Shown here one piece after another: positions 9,310 through 18,522 of a DNA stretch of 64,000 nucleotides. Positions within the stretch are counted from its first letter, which is position 1, and every line of letters starts with the position of its first letter. The position numbers and the translations under genes are program-made. Source of the DNA: Tuberibacillus calidus DSM 17572 (lineage in GTDB: Bacteria > Bacillota > Bacilli > Bacillales > Sporolactobacillaceae); the NCBI RefSeq assembly GCF_000430685.1, contig NZ_AUMM01000004.1, positions 1 through 64,000 of the forward strand, in the 5' to 3' direction. Below the pieces are notes generated by a model. That model did not search any database and was not told the origin of the DNA. It saw nothing but the letters and a program-made list of their open reading frames with translations.

Positions 9310-9604
9310 TTGCATATGAAAAATATGGGGTTTGTCAAAGTAAAGTGACCGGTGGCATTTTTCATTTATTAAAAGGGCGCAAGAATTCCAGGAAGAACAT
9401 ATGGTCAAAAGGAAATGATGATAACACAACTTTGCAGGGCGTTTTTTTATTTTAAGTCTTAACAACCATAAATATCCGTTACAATCGCCTGTTTTACGAA
9501 AACCGAGATCCGCGCGCTTTATGCTATAATAGTTAATACTATAAAATATACTCGGAAGCTTTAATATCGGCATTTTTTTCGCTTCGACGGGGAAAGGTGA
9601 ACCG
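9310..9604 (+). promoter_or_regulatory. Gene-free stretch with an extended -10 promoter
   Basis: About 295 bases without a convincing gene. An extended -10 box, ATGC then TATAAT at 9525-9530, lies about 70 bases before the next start; no good -35 is seen, as expected for an extended -10 promoter. A GGGCG plus T7 run near 9437-9452 could be a further terminator. Confidence 0.5.
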
Positions 9605-9787
9605 ATGGATTTACGAGAAAAGAGCATGGCGATGCCAGTGCCTGTCAACCAAACGAAAAAACCTCAGGCATATCCATCGCTAGAGACATTCGCTCTTGTT
9701 TCATCAGTTTATCCTGATTTAAATGAATCCATCTGGAAAGACGAATGGATGAAGACACGCCCAACATTGGCTGAGAGGGATGGATGA
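9605..9787 (+). CDS. Small hypothetical protein coupled to a thioesterase
   Basis: 60 aa, start ATG 9605 after GGAAAGGTGAACCG. No membrane segment or known motif; Pro-rich in the first third (MPVPVNQTKKPQ), then YPSLETF and an acidic/Trp-rich end (IWKDEWMKTRP). The stop overlaps the thioesterase start, and its last codons supply that gene's ribosome site (GAGAGGGATGG). The good ribosome site and coupling argue it is translated. I do not recognise a family. Confidence 0.55.
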   Translation: MDLREKSMAMPVPVNQTKKPQAYPSLETFALVSSVYPDLNESIWKDEWMKTRPTLAERDG

Positions 9788-10188
9788 TGGAAGCAGAATT
9801 AGAAATTGTGGTTCGTTCGACGGAAATTGATGTCAATGGTCATGTGAACAACGCTAAATACCTCGAGTATTTAGAATGGGGACGCGAAGAATGGTATGAA
9901 CAAGCGGGCCTCGATTATCAAACGTTTCTTGAAATGGGCATTCAAACGGTGACCGTCAATATCAATATTAACTACCGCAAAGAATGCGTGCAAAATGACC
10001 GTTTAACGATTAAAACCCGTCCGGAAAAAGTCGGACGCACAAGCTATGTCCTGCGTCAGGAAATCTATAATCAAAAGGGTGAATGTTGTGCGGACGCCCT
10101 TGTCACCAGCGTGACGATGGATGTGGCGACGCGCAAAAGCAGGGAAGTCCCGGATGCGCTGAGAAAATATTTTGTGGAAAAAGGCTAA
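9784..10188 (+). CDS. Acyl-CoA thioesterase, hotdog fold (4-hydroxybenzoyl-CoA thioesterase/YbgC type)
   Basis: 134 aa, a single hotdog domain. The motif EIDVNGHVNNAKYLEYLEWG contains the catalytic aspartate and the conserved HVNNAKY turn. A beta-rich half follows (VTVNININYRKECVQNDRLT). Members hydrolyse acyl-CoA or acyl-ACP thioesters in the cytoplasm; the substrate here is unknown. ATG at 9784 or 9787 can serve as start. It is the second gene of a two-gene unit with the small protein upstream and ends at a long hairpin. Confidence 0.85.
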   Translation: MMEAELEIVVRSTEIDVNGHVNNAKYLEYLEWGREEWYEQAGLDYQTFLEMGIQTVTVNININYRKECVQNDRLTIKTRPEKVGRTSYVLRQEIYNQKGECCADALVTSVTMDVATRKSREVPDALRKYFVEKG

Positions 10189-10189
10189 G

Positions 10190-10290
10190 AGGTTGACGGA
10201 TGAGGGGTCTTGCGCTCACCATGGTCCGCATGTTTTGCGGCCGATTCAATTGGATGAATGAAGCATGACCCCTGATTTTTCTGTCAACCT
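10190..10290. terminator. Long GGTTGAC-type hairpin between convergent genes
   Basis: AGGTTGAC (10190-10197) pairs with GTCAACCT (10283-10290), with a nested GAGGGGTC/GACCCCT pair. The loop is about 60 bases and unlike the other members of the group. A T-rich tail (TTTGAAATTTTT) follows on the plus strand. It separates the thioesterase and the MetE-like gene. Confidence 0.6.
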
Positions 10291-10299
10291 TTGAAATTT

Positions 10300-11430
10300 T
10301 TACTTCCAAATGGATTCTGCGATTTCCACAACGTGGCGGAGCTTCGCCCATTGTTGTTCTTCGTTAACGAGATTGCCTTCTTCGGTGGAGGCAAACCCGC
10401 ATTGCGGGCTTAAACACAATTGGTTGATGTCGACAAAGCGGCTGGCTTCTTCCACCCGGCGCTTTACAACATCGGGATTTTCTAATTCCCCGTATTTTGA
10501 AGTAATGAGTCCCAAAACGATTTGCAAATCGTTTCGGTTAACGAAACGCAATGGTTCAAAACCACCAGCGCGATCCGAATCAAACTCTAAAAATAATCCG
10601 TCTACATCGATGTTGAAAATATATTCGCTAACGGGCTCATAGCCTCCAGAATAGATCCAAGTCGAGCGGAAGTTGCCCCGGCAAATATGCATCGTGACGG
10701 TTAAATCCTCCGGCCGTCCCTTGAGCGCCTCATTCAAAGTTTCGGCACATCGCGCAGCTAATTTTTCCGGGTCTCTGCCGGCTGCGCGCAGCTGTTCTTT
10801 ATGTTCCTCTGAACAAAACAGCCCCCAAGAGGTATCGTCAATTTGCAGGTAACGGCATCCTGCCTCATAAAAAGCACGAATGGCTTTTCTGTACGTTTCT
10901 GCCAAATCATGTGTCCATTCATCTTCATCTTTATAAATATCCGAAATACCTGCCGCCCGCACGCGCAACATGTTCGGACTCGGTATGGTCATTTTGGCGA
11001 TTCTGTCACCAGCTTGGCTTAAAAGAAATTTAAAATCCTCCAACATGGGGTGTCCGTTAAAATCGAGTTTTCCCGTGACTTTCACGGCATGTGTTTTCGT
11101 CTCCTTCCCATGGAACTGGAGCCCGCGCTCGGCTTCATAACCTGTGACCCCGACTAAGTTTTCCAAAAAGTCGAAGTGCCACCAAGCACGGCGCAATTCT
11201 CCATCGGTCACCGCCAAAAGACCAATGTCCTTTTGTTTTGCAACAATTCGCGTAATCTCTTCGTTTTCAATTTCCCGTAATTGTTCTGCAGTGATCACAC
11301 CCGCCGCTTTTTGCTGGCGCGCCTCTTTTAGCCGTTCTGGTCTTAAAAGGCTGCCGACGTGGTCGAAGCGAAACGGGGGCTTCGTCCGTTTTCTAGCTTC
11401 TGGGAATTGATTGATTTTTAATTCGCTCAT
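10300..11430 (-). CDS. MetE C-terminal-like methyltransferase (YxjG/YxjH type)
   Basis: 376 aa, which corresponds to the catalytic C-terminal half of cobalamin-independent methionine synthase rather than the full ~750-aa enzyme. Family sequences: FRFDHVGSLLRPERLKEAR at the N terminus, YLQIDDTSWGLFCS, TVTMHICRGNFRSTW and QLCLSPQCGFAST, which contain His and Cys residues placed like the MetE zinc ligands. Members transfer a methyl group in methionine metabolism; the donor is uncertain. Start ATG 11430 follows GGGAGAGGGATG. The SAM-I riboswitch directly upstream confirms the methionine link: transcription should rise when SAM is low. Confidence 0.88.
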   Translation of the reverse strand: MSELKINQFPEARKRTKPPFRFDHVGSLLRPERLKEARQQKAAGVITAEQLREIENEEITRIVAKQKDIGLLAVTDGELRRAWWHFDFLENLVGVTGYEAERGLQFHGKETKTHAVKVTGKLDFNGHPMLEDFKFLLSQAGDRIAKMTIPSPNMLRVRAAGISDIYKDEDEWTHDLAETYRKAIRAFYEAGCRYLQIDDTSWGLFCSEEHKEQLRAAGRDPEKLAARCAETLNEALKGRPEDLTVTMHICRGNFRSTWIYSGGYEPVSEYIFNIDVDGLFLEFDSDRAGGFEPLRFVNRNDLQIVLGLITSKYGELENPDVVKRRVEEASRFVDINQLCLSPQCGFASTEEGNLVNEEQQWAKLRHVVEIAESIWK

Positions 11431-11476
11431 TTGTTCATCCCTCTCCCTTTTTTAATATTGGCGGGTGTTTCGGTTG

Positions 11477-11510
11477 TAAAAAAGGCCCTTCCTTGGATAA
11501 GGAAGAGCCT
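11477..11510 (-). terminator. Terminator of the SAM-I riboswitch
   Basis: Reading the minus strand, AGGCTCTTCC pairs with GGAAGGGCCT and is followed by TTTTTT. It sits between the aptamer and the MetE-like start, in the place expected for S-box attenuation. Confidence 0.9.
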
Positions 11511-11528
11511 GATGGTCGTTCACTCCGC

Positions 11529-11632
11529 CTTATCTTCAAGAGCCGTTGGGCTCTTCAGGAATTAGCACCGTCCTGCTTTCCGCAGGGGTTGCCGGGTTTC
11601 ATTGGGCCAGTCCCTCCACCACTCTGGATAAG
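11529..11632 (-). ncRNA. SAM-I (S-box) riboswitch aptamer
   Basis: On the minus strand CTTATC (11632-11627) and GATAAG (11534-11529) close P1. Inside are the S-box hallmarks AGAGTGGTGGAGGGACTGGC, GAAACCCGGCAACC and GGTGCTAATTCC, then a GAGCCC/GGGCTC-like P4 hairpin. S-box RNAs bind S-adenosylmethionine and stop transcription. The downstream MetE-like gene is a standard S-box target. Confidence 0.96.
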
Positions 11633-11658
11633 GTAAATCATATAATTTAAGTATATTC

Positions 11659-11687
11659 ATTATTCAGTTTTTGCTTTCGGTTGTCAA
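11659..11687 (-). promoter_or_regulatory. Promoter of the S-box/MetE-like transcript
   Basis: On the minus strand TTGACA (11687-11682) and AATAAT (11664-11659) are separated by 17 bases. Transcription would start about 20 bases before the aptamer. Confidence 0.65.
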
Positions 11688-11813
11688 TAGTTAATTTTGA
11701 AGCGCTGATTTTAAGTTGTTTAGCTGTTTAACCTTCAGGAAAGTATTGCAATAGATGCTGTTTTGTTTGAAAATAAAGATGTGATGTTATGCTCTTTTTA
11801 AGGAGAGGATCTC

Positions 11814-12659
11814 TTGAATGCACAAAACATCAAGGTTATTGTGTTTGATTTAGACGGGACGCTCTATTCGGAAACCAGTCATTTTGCGTATTATGCGGAA
11901 CGGCTGAAGGAAAGGCTTCCTCAAGATGTACAAGATGATTTTATAAGAGATTATCGGGCGGCCGAGAAGAAAAAACATGTGATTAAGGTTGGTCGGGTCT
12001 ATGATGTCCTCCATGACCTCATCCTTGTTCATTGCGATCGAATCGTAACCGAGGCTTATGAATGGAACGGCTATAAAATACCGGAGGAGCGGGTTAAGTG
12101 GTTATATCCGGAGCCGCTTGTCATTGATAATGAAAGACAGATCAGCATCGGCGATTTTTGGTGGGTGCCCGTTCCGATAGCCTATCATTACGGCTTGGAT
12201 TTTGACGCTTGCCATGAGGCTTTTCTTGAGACAAGGCGCTACATGATGAGTCCCGATTTTACGATGAAGAAAATCCCTGGACTCAAGGAGACATTGGAAA
12301 AATTACGTACGACGAATAAACTTGTTTTATTAACAAACAGTCCGGAACCGGACAGCCGGGCGATTTTACGGAAGCTCGATTTGGATGCTCTTTTTGACCA
12401 AATGATTTTCAATGGCAAGAAACCGGCGCAAACCTTAAAGCATTTTGAAGCCATTAAAGAGGCCTTTGCGGTTGAATATGGGGAAATTCTAAGTGTTGGT
12501 GATAATTGGGTCAACGAGATTTATCCTGTGCAAAAACTTGGCGTGAAAACGCTCTTTATCAATACCCATGAGCTTTCGCCGGAACATCAAGCCGATGTTG
12601 TCGTCACGCATCCGGAAGCCATCGTTGCGGTTTTAAGAAGAATGGCTGTTGAAACCTGA
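11814..12659 (+). CDS. HAD-superfamily hydrolase, subfamily IA-like
   Basis: 281 aa. HAD motif I is VFDLDGTLYSE near the N terminus, motif II LTNSPEPD, a conserved Lys in FNGKKPAQT and motif IV SVGDNWVNEI. Start is TTG at 11814 after AAGGAGAGGAT; the nearby ATG at 11818 is out of frame. The cap region is larger than usual (residues about 15-150). Probably a cytoplasmic phosphatase with unknown substrate. The gene slightly overlaps the longest frame of the next gene, but that gene probably begins later (12712). Confidence 0.8.
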   Translation: MNAQNIKVIVFDLDGTLYSETSHFAYYAERLKERLPQDVQDDFIRDYRAAEKKKHVIKVGRVYDVLHDLILVHCDRIVTEAYEWNGYKIPEERVKWLYPEPLVIDNERQISIGDFWWVPVPIAYHYGLDFDACHEAFLETRRYMMSPDFTMKKIPGLKETLEKLRTTNKLVLLTNSPEPDSRAILRKLDLDALFDQMIFNGKKPAQTLKHFEAIKEAFAVEYGEILSVGDNWVNEIYPVQKLGVKTLFINTHELSPEHQADVVVTHPEAIVAVLRRMAVET

Positions 12660-12711
12660 CGGCTTGCCCTATCGTAAAATAATTAAATTGCTCTGGGAGA
12701 GGTGTGTGCAT

Positions 12712-15444
12712 TTGGTATTAAAAAAATTTTGGCACGGAAAAAGTGAAGCGACTGGCGGAAGGAAACCGATTAAAATCATCATTTGGCTCATTTTGCTTTT
12801 CCTTGTCCTTTCTTTTGGAGGGACCATTATCCGCCTGATAACAGATTACATCTGGATGAACTCGGTCGGTTATTCGGAAGTCTACATAACCGTATTAATG
12901 TCCAAAGTGCTTCTTGGTGTGATCGGCTTTTTGCTGTTTTCCGGGGCGCTTTTTATCACGTTATTTGGTATATGGCGGACATATACGAAAGATCCTTTAT
13001 TAAACAACAAAATACCGCTCGTCGTTTCGACGAGGAAAATGGTTTGGGTCATCGCCCTTCTCTCCGTCCTATTTGGCCTTCTCGGCAGCAGCATGGCCAA
13101 AGGGTTCGGTTGGCAAAGATGGTTAAAACTTCTCCACCAAACGCCTTTCCATCAGGTGGACCCATTTTTCCATTTAGATATTTCGTTTTATCTGTTTATA
13201 CTGCCGTTTTTAAAGTTTGTTGACAATTTATTGATTGGGTTAAGTCTTTTTATTCTTGTTTTAGAAACCTTGGCGTATGTCTTCACACAGCTAATCTTCA
13301 GAAGCAAGCGGGCACAGGGTCATCTTGCGGTCAATCTTATCCTAGCGGGCGTCTTTTTAGCGTGCAAACACATATTAGACGTTTTCGAGACGTTGTTGAC
13401 AGATAAGGTCAATCTTTTTCAAAAAAGTGCTGTTTATGGCTTGAGTTTTACGGATCGTTGGGTCAATATCCCGGTTGAGTATGTCTTAGCCGCTTTTTCC
13501 ATAATTGGTGCTGTATGGATGATCATCGCCATACGAAAACAGAGTCTTCGGCAATTCTTTACACCAGTGGCGGCATACGTCGGCCTTGCAATTATAGGAT
13601 TTGTTGCTTCCTTAGTCGTTCAACAGTTTATTGTCTCACCGAATGAGTTTAGTAAAGAAAAACCGTATTTAAAGCATAATCTTGATTTTACTAAGACAGC
13701 ATACGAGTTAAATCACATCAAAGAAAAACAGCATCCCGGTAACCTAACGCTTTCAAAAGAGATGCTCGACCGCAACGAACTGACCGTAAGCAATATTCGC
13801 ATTAACGATGCCCGGCCGCTGATCGATGTTTATAATCAGTTGCAAACGTTCCGTACGTACTATCAATTTAAAGATGTTGATATTGATCGGTACATGGTTG
13901 ATGGCAAATATCAGCAGGTCTTCGTGGGTGCGCGTGAACTGAGCACCGGCGATTTGCCGGACCAAGCGAAAACATGGGTGAATAAAAATCTTCGTTACAC
14001 GCACGGCTACGGCATTAGCATGAGCCATGTCAATCAAATTACAGAACAAGGCCAACCCAAATATATGGTGGAAAACTTGCCGCCGAAAGGAAGTGTAAAG
14101 GTCACCCGTCCACAAATCTATTTTGGCGAAGAAAACTATGATAGTGTCGTCGTCGACAGCAATGTCCGTGAGTTTGACTATCCGTCCGGCGAAACGAATG
14201 TCAACACGACCTATAAAGAAAAGGCTGGCATTCCGCTTACAGGGCTCAATCGCGTCCTCTTCGCTTTGAAGGAAGGGGATTTACGAATTCTCGTTTCCAA
14301 CCAAATTTCCGCGAAAAGTCAATTGCTTGAGACACGCAATATCATGGATCGGTTGGAACGGATTGCCCCGTTTTTCACTTATGATGAAGACCCGTATTTA
14401 GTAGTCAGAGATGATGGCACTTTAGTTTGGATTGTCGATGCTTATTTAACGGAAAAAAATTATCCGTATTCAGAACCATTTTCACATGATTTAAACTATA
14501 TCGCCAATCCTGTAAAAGCTGTCATTGACGCTTATACTGGCAAGGTGACATTTTATGTAGTCGAACCGGATAATGCCATTTTAAAAACATATCGCAACAT
14601 TTTTCCGGAATTATTTACCGACAAGATTCCCGCCGACATTAAAGCGCATTTCCGTTATCCTTTAACGCTGTTTAAGATTCAAGCAGCGATGTACGGAACG
14701 TATCATATGTCAAATCTGGAAGTTTTCTATAACCGGGAAGATTATTGGCAGTTTCCGACTGAAAAATACTATAACGAAGACGTGACGATGGAGCCGTATT
14801 ATGTGACGATGAAACTTCCTGGAGAAGACAAAGAAGAATTTATTCTCATGATGCCGTTTACGCCGAAAAACAAACAAAATATGATCGCGTGGATCGGCGT
14901 GCGTAATGACGGAGAGCACTATGGGGAAAAAATGGTTTATCGCTTCCCGAAACAGAAAAACATTTACGGGCCGCAGCAAATCGAAAACCGCATCAACCAA
15001 AATAGTGAAATATCACAACAATTGAATCTGTGGTCCCAAGGCGGGTCGAAGGTAATCCGCGGGAATTTGCTCGTCATCCCTATCGAGGACACGCTTTTAT
15101 ATGTCGAGCCGATTTACATTGAGTCCAGTAATGAAACATCGCTTCCGGAAGTCAAGCGCATTGTCGTGGCCTATGGTGATAAAATTGTCATGGAGCCGAC
15201 GTTGGATCAATCTCTAGATGAACTGCTAAGCCTTATAGATCCAGAACAGTCGGTAGAACCCCCATCCGGCAAAAACGATGGGGAAGAGCCGAATGGCAAA
15301 ACCGAGACGAGCACAACAGCCAATGAAAAACTGAAACAGCTTGCCCAACTGTTTAAGGACTATAAAAAAGCTGTATCGGATGGCCGTTGGGAAGATTCCG
15401 GCAAGATCATGGATGAAATCGAGAAGCTTTTAGGGCAACAATAA
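12712..15444 (+). CDS. UPF0182 family large membrane protein
   Basis: 910 aa from TTG 12712, which follows GGGAGAGGTG; a longer frame from TTG 12649 has no ribosome site. About seven membrane segments fill the first 300 residues (for example IIIWLILLFLVLSFGGTIIR), followed by a long extracellular part with VDGKYQQVFVGARELS, YTHGYGISMSHVNQ, RPQIYFGE and EPIYIESS, all typical of UPF0182/COG1615. The acidic, Gly/Ser/Thr-rich tail after residue 840 ends in a helical stretch. Function of the family is unknown. Only about 50 bases separate it from the HAD gene, so co-transcription is likely. Confidence 0.85.
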   Translation: MVLKKFWHGKSEATGGRKPIKIIIWLILLFLVLSFGGTIIRLITDYIWMNSVGYSEVYITVLMSKVLLGVIGFLLFSGALFITLFGIWRTYTKDPLLNNKIPLVVSTRKMVWVIALLSVLFGLLGSSMAKGFGWQRWLKLLHQTPFHQVDPFFHLDISFYLFILPFLKFVDNLLIGLSLFILVLETLAYVFTQLIFRSKRAQGHLAVNLILAGVFLACKHILDVFETLLTDKVNLFQKSAVYGLSFTDRWVNIPVEYVLAAFSIIGAVWMIIAIRKQSLRQFFTPVAAYVGLAIIGFVASLVVQQFIVSPNEFSKEKPYLKHNLDFTKTAYELNHIKEKQHPGNLTLSKEMLDRNELTVSNIRINDARPLIDVYNQLQTFRTYYQFKDVDIDRYMVDGKYQQVFVGARELSTGDLPDQAKTWVNKNLRYTHGYGISMSHVNQITEQGQPKYMVENLPPKGSVKVTRPQIYFGEENYDSVVVDSNVREFDYPSGETNVNTTYKEKAGIPLTGLNRVLFALKEGDLRILVSNQISAKSQLLETRNIMDRLERIAPFFTYDEDPYLVVRDDGTLVWIVDAYLTEKNYPYSEPFSHDLNYIANPVKAVIDAYTGKVTFYVVEPDNAILKTYRNIFPELFTDKIPADIKAHFRYPLTLFKIQAAMYGTYHMSNLEVFYNREDYWQFPTEKYYNEDVTMEPYYVTMKLPGEDKEEFILMMPFTPKNKQNMIAWIGVRNDGEHYGEKMVYRFPKQKNIYGPQQIENRINQNSEISQQLNLWSQGGSKVIRGNLLVIPIEDTLLYVEPIYIESSNETSLPEVKRIVVAYGDKIVMEPTLDQSLDELLSLIDPEQSVEPPSGKNDGEEPNGKTETSTTANEKLKQLAQLFKDYKKAVSDGRWEDSGKIMDEIEKLLGQQ

Positions 15445-15449
15445 GAAAA

Positions 15450-15496
15450 AGGGTGACTTAGAAGAACCAGGTTCCTCTCTAGGTCACCCCTTTATT
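15450..15496 (+). terminator. Terminator of the UPF0182 gene
   Basis: GGGTGACTTAGA pairs with TCTAGGTCACCC around the loop GTTCCTC-like centre and is followed by CTTTATT. Confidence 0.75.
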
Positions 15497-15562
15497 ATGT
15501 TTTCAGTAGACAAATCTCTTTGAATCTAGAAAGACTGGACTCAAAATATTCACTTTTTCTAT

Positions 15563-15594
15563 AAAAAAAACCGCCCTTTATTGCGAGGACGGTT
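15563..15594 (-). terminator. pepT terminator
   Basis: On the minus strand ACCGTCCT pairs with AGGGCGGT and is followed by a run of seven or more T. It lies directly behind pepT. Confidence 0.85.
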
Positions 15595-15604
15595 TTCGTA
15601 TGAT

Positions 15605-16837
15605 TTAAGCTCTTTCTTCAAAAAGCTTAATGATTTCAATGATGACTCGGGTCGCTTTTTCCATCGTTTCAACGGAGACGTACTCATATTTTCCGTGCAT
15701 GTTTTCCCCGCCAGCGAAAATGTTCGGCGTTGGCAGCCCCATAAAGGAGAGCTGTGAGCCGTCTGTGCCGCCGCGGATCGGTGTAATCTTCGGCTCAATG
15801 TCTAAATTTCTCATCGCTTGTGAGGCGATGTCGACGATTTCTTTAACCGGTTCAATCTTTTCCCTCATGTTATAGTATTGATCTTTGAGTTCCAAAATGA
15901 CATTATCTTCGCCGTATTGGGCTTGGAATTCCGCCACTAGTTTCTGAATCGTTTCTTTGCGGGCGTTAAAGTTTTCCCGATCGAAGTCTCTGATGATATA
16001 GTAGAGTTTTGTTTGTTCTACATCACCATTGATAGAAATTAAGTGGTAAAACCCTTCATAGCCTTCCGTTTTTTCTGGCACTTCGTCAGCCGGCAAACGG
16101 TCGTTAAACGCCATAGCGATTTTTGCGGAGTTAATCATCTTTCCTTTAGCTGAACCTGGATGGATATTGTTGCCTTTAAAAGTAATCTTGGCAGCTGCCG
16201 CATTAAAGCTCTCATATTCCAATTCACCGAGCGGCCCACCGTCAACGGTGTAGGCGAACTTAGCATCAAAAGCTTGAACATCAAAGTGATGCGGTCCGCG
16301 GCCGATCTCTTCATCTGGGGTAAAAGCGACGCGAACTTTGCCGTGCTTGATTTCCGGATGCTGAATGAAGTAGTTCATGGCCGTCATAATTTCGGTAACA
16401 CCGGCTTTATCGTCGGCACCGAGCAATGTCGTACCGTCCGTCGTGATCAGTGTTTGACCTATGTAATTTTTCAGATTCGGGAAATCGTTTGGTGACAAAA
16501 CGATATTGAGCGCTTCGTTTAAAACGATGTCTTGGCCGTCATAATTTTCCACGATTTGCGGGTTGACATTTTTCCCCGTGAAATCGGTGGCCGTATCCAC
16601 GTGAGCTAAAAAGCCGATGGTTGGGACTTCCTTGTCCGTATTAGCTGGGAGTGTCGCCATGACATAGCCGTTTTCATCGATGGATACATCTTCCATGCCG
16701 ATCGCTTTTAACTCTTCCACCAATTGTCGGAGCAAAGTCAATTGCCCAGGCGTAGATGGCACGGTTTGACTTTCTTCATTCGACTGTGTGTCCACTTTGA
16801 CATAAGAGGTAAACCGTTGAATCAATTCTTCTTTCAA
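15605..16837 (-). CDS. pepT: Peptidase T (tripeptide aminopeptidase)
   Basis: 410 aa, the standard length. M20 zinc peptidase motifs: [12 protein letters not shown] (first metal His/Asp), [11 protein letters not shown] (bridging Asp) and [11 protein letters not shown] (catalytic Glu), then [14 protein letters not shown] in the lid domain and [20 protein letters not shown] near the end. It removes the N-terminal residue from tripeptides in the cytoplasm. The start is TTG at 16837 after GAGGGAGGG; no in-frame ATG fits. Monocistronic with its own terminator. Confidence 0.95.
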   Translation of the reverse strand: MKEELIQRFTSYVKVDTQSNEESQTVPSTPGQLTLLRQLVEELKAIGMEDVSIDENGYVMATLPANTDKEVPTIGFLAHVDTATDFTGKNVNPQIVENYDGQDIVLNEALNIVLSPNDFPNLKNYIGQTLITTDGTTLLGADDKAGVTEIMTAMNYFIQHPEIKHGKVRVAFTPDEEIGRGPHHFDVQAFDAKFAYTVDGGPLGELEYESFNAAAAKITFKGNNIHPGSAKGKMINSAKIAMAFNDRLPADEVPEKTEGYEGFYHLISINGDVEQTKLYYIIRDFDRENFNARKETIQKLVAEFQAQYGEDNVILELKDQYYNMREKIEPVKEIVDIASQAMRNLDIEPKITPIRGGTDGSQLSFMGLPTPNIFAGGENMHGKYEYVSVETMEKATRVIIEIIKLFEERA

Positions 16838-16921
16838 TTGAAACCCTCCCTCTTCAAGATAGATCTATTTTATCATGTTATGTGGTAAAACAGGATAAAC
16901 GTTGCTGCAATATCAATAATT

Positions 16922-16946
16922 AAGAAAAAACCCGCAGCTAGGCGGG
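16922..16946 (-). terminator. Terminator of the MATE gene
   Basis: On the minus strand CCCGC-CTAGCT-GCGGG followed by TTTTTT. The 5' arm overlaps the stop codon of the MATE transporter. Confidence 0.85.
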
Positions 16947-18302
16947 ATGATTGGCATGTTGCTTTATGGTTGTTTTTCTTAACCACGGCATGCTGAGCCA
17001 ACGCCGCCAGGCAAAAATGCCGCGAAACCATTCATCGGTGCCTTGGGCCATCCAGATGCCGAATAAACCAAATTCCAAAGTCACACCAAGAATATAACTT
17101 AAGCCGACGGCAAAGGTCCACATGGAAAAAATACCGATGACGACGGGAAAGCGAACATCACCCGTCGATTTTAGTGCCCCCATTAAAACGATATTCATCG
17201 CGCGGCCCGGCTCAGTAAACGCAACAGCCCAAAGGACAGGAACACCGACCAGAAGGATTTGCGGATCGTTCGTAAAAATTTTGAGAACCGGTTCACCAAT
17301 GATCGCTATACAAAGTGAGACAACAAGTGAAACGAGCATGGAAATTTTTAAAGTCTTAAGACCGCGATGCACGGCTTTTTCATGCTGGCGTCCACCGACA
17401 TATCTGGCGACAAGAAGCTGTGTGCCTTGGGCAATGGCAAGGGTAAATAAATAGCAGATCATGCAGATATTCATTATATAGACTCTCGCAGCCAAGGCGG
17501 CAGCTCCGACAGAGACAGCAATGCCTGTGATAACCAGCTGGGATAATTGATAGGACAAATTTTCCCCAGCCGAAGGAATACCGATCGCAAGGAGCCCCCG
17601 TATATTTTTTTTGTCTAAGTGAATCATATCGGTCCATTTAAACCGCAATGCCAGTTGGCGATTGATAAAATACAAGAGGGCGAGCACCGCAAAGAGCCGG
17701 GCGATAACCATCGCCCAAGAGACGCCGACAACCCCAGTAACCGGTAAGCCGAATGGGCCAGTGGTCGCAAATATATTGCCAATAATACTTATTAAATCCA
17801 TCGTGACTGTAACGAGCATTGGTTGTTTCGTAAAGCCGTAGCTTCTCAGAATGGAACTCAGCGCAAGCGATAAGGATTCAAGAATGAGCGAGGCCCCGGA
17901 AATGTGAATAAAGGTGAGGCCGTACGCATAAACCGCCCCGTGCACATGAAATAACCCGAGGAAGAAGCGGCCAAAAAGGAAAACGATGGCGCTCACGATG
18001 AGACCAAACCAAAAGTTCAAACCAAAAACCGTACAAGAGAGTTTTTGGGCGTGATCGAGTCGTTGGGCTCCGAGACTTTGACTGATAAGAATCGTTCCGC
18101 CGATGGCCGTGACATTAAAAACTAAAATAAAAATGTTTAAAATTTGGTTGCTCACACCTACGCCGCTGGCAGCTGCATCCGAATAGTGACTGAGCATCAA
18201 TGTCGCCATGATGCCCATGCCTAAGTGTAAGGAAAGTTCAATAAAGAGCGGCCATGTGATGTCAAAGAGTGTTTGTTCTTGGTATGTCCTTTTGCTGTCC
18301 AA
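16938..18302 (-). CDS. MATE-family multidrug/Na+ efflux transporter
   Basis: 454 aa, 12 membrane spans in two repeated halves. Sequences typical of MATE proteins: FIELSLHLGMGIMATLMLSH at the N terminus, SQSLGAQRLDHAQKL in half one and QLLVARYVGGRQHEKAVHRG in half two, each at the junction loop after helix 2 or 8. It probably exports cationic drugs or metabolites in exchange for Na+ or H+. The start is TTG at 18302 after GAAGGGG. A dispersed-repeat copy and the MFS gene lie upstream; no operon partner is evident. Confidence 0.88.
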   Translation of the reverse strand: MDSKRTYQEQTLFDITWPLFIELSLHLGMGIMATLMLSHYSDAAASGVGVSNQILNIFILVFNVTAIGGTILISQSLGAQRLDHAQKLSCTVFGLNFWFGLIVSAIVFLFGRFFLGLFHVHGAVYAYGLTFIHISGASLILESLSLALSSILRSYGFTKQPMLVTVTMDLISIIGNIFATTGPFGLPVTGVVGVSWAMVIARLFAVLALLYFINRQLALRFKWTDMIHLDKKNIRGLLAIGIPSAGENLSYQLSQLVITGIAVSVGAAALAARVYIMNICMICYLFTLAIAQGTQLLVARYVGGRQHEKAVHRGLKTLKISMLVSLVVSLCIAIIGEPVLKIFTNDPQILLVGVPVLWAVAFTEPGRAMNIVLMGALKSTGDVRFPVVIGIFSMWTFAVGLSYILGVTLEFGLFGIWMAQGTDEWFRGIFAWRRWLSMPWLRKTTIKQHANHPA

Positions 18303-18405
18303 ACCGAAAACCCCTTCGCCATTTTAAAAAAGAATAAACATATTGTATCGTTAACTCTCGGAAAAGAAAACAAAAAGATTTTGACGTATTTCTCATCAAG
18401 GAGAC

Positions 18406-18496
18406 TTGGCTCTGCCAAGCCTTTTTGGCGAAGGAAGAACCTTTAATTTATCCTATACTAACTGAAAAAATGATAGACTTCTTACCAGTATAAAAA
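18406..18496 (-). repeat. Dispersed two-hairpin repeat, copy 1
   Basis: Reverse orientation. Contains CTCTGCCAAGCC, TTTTTGGCGAAGG, TATACTAACTG, AAATGATAGACTT and CCAGTATAAAAA. It abuts the terminator of the MFS gene. Confidence 0.75.
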
Positions 18497-18522
18497 GGTT
18501 GACGCATGGCAGGTCAACCTTC
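18495..18522 (-). terminator. MFS gene terminator, GGTTGAC type
   Basis: AAGGTTGAC pairs with GTCAACCTT across a nine-base loop. Reading the minus strand a TTTTTAT run follows; the 5' arm overlaps the MFS stop. Confidence 0.8.

Noticed and set aside
12649-12711. Upstream TTG start for the UPF0182 protein overlapping the HAD gene
   Set aside because: No ribosome site there; TTG 12712 follows GGGAGAGGTG.
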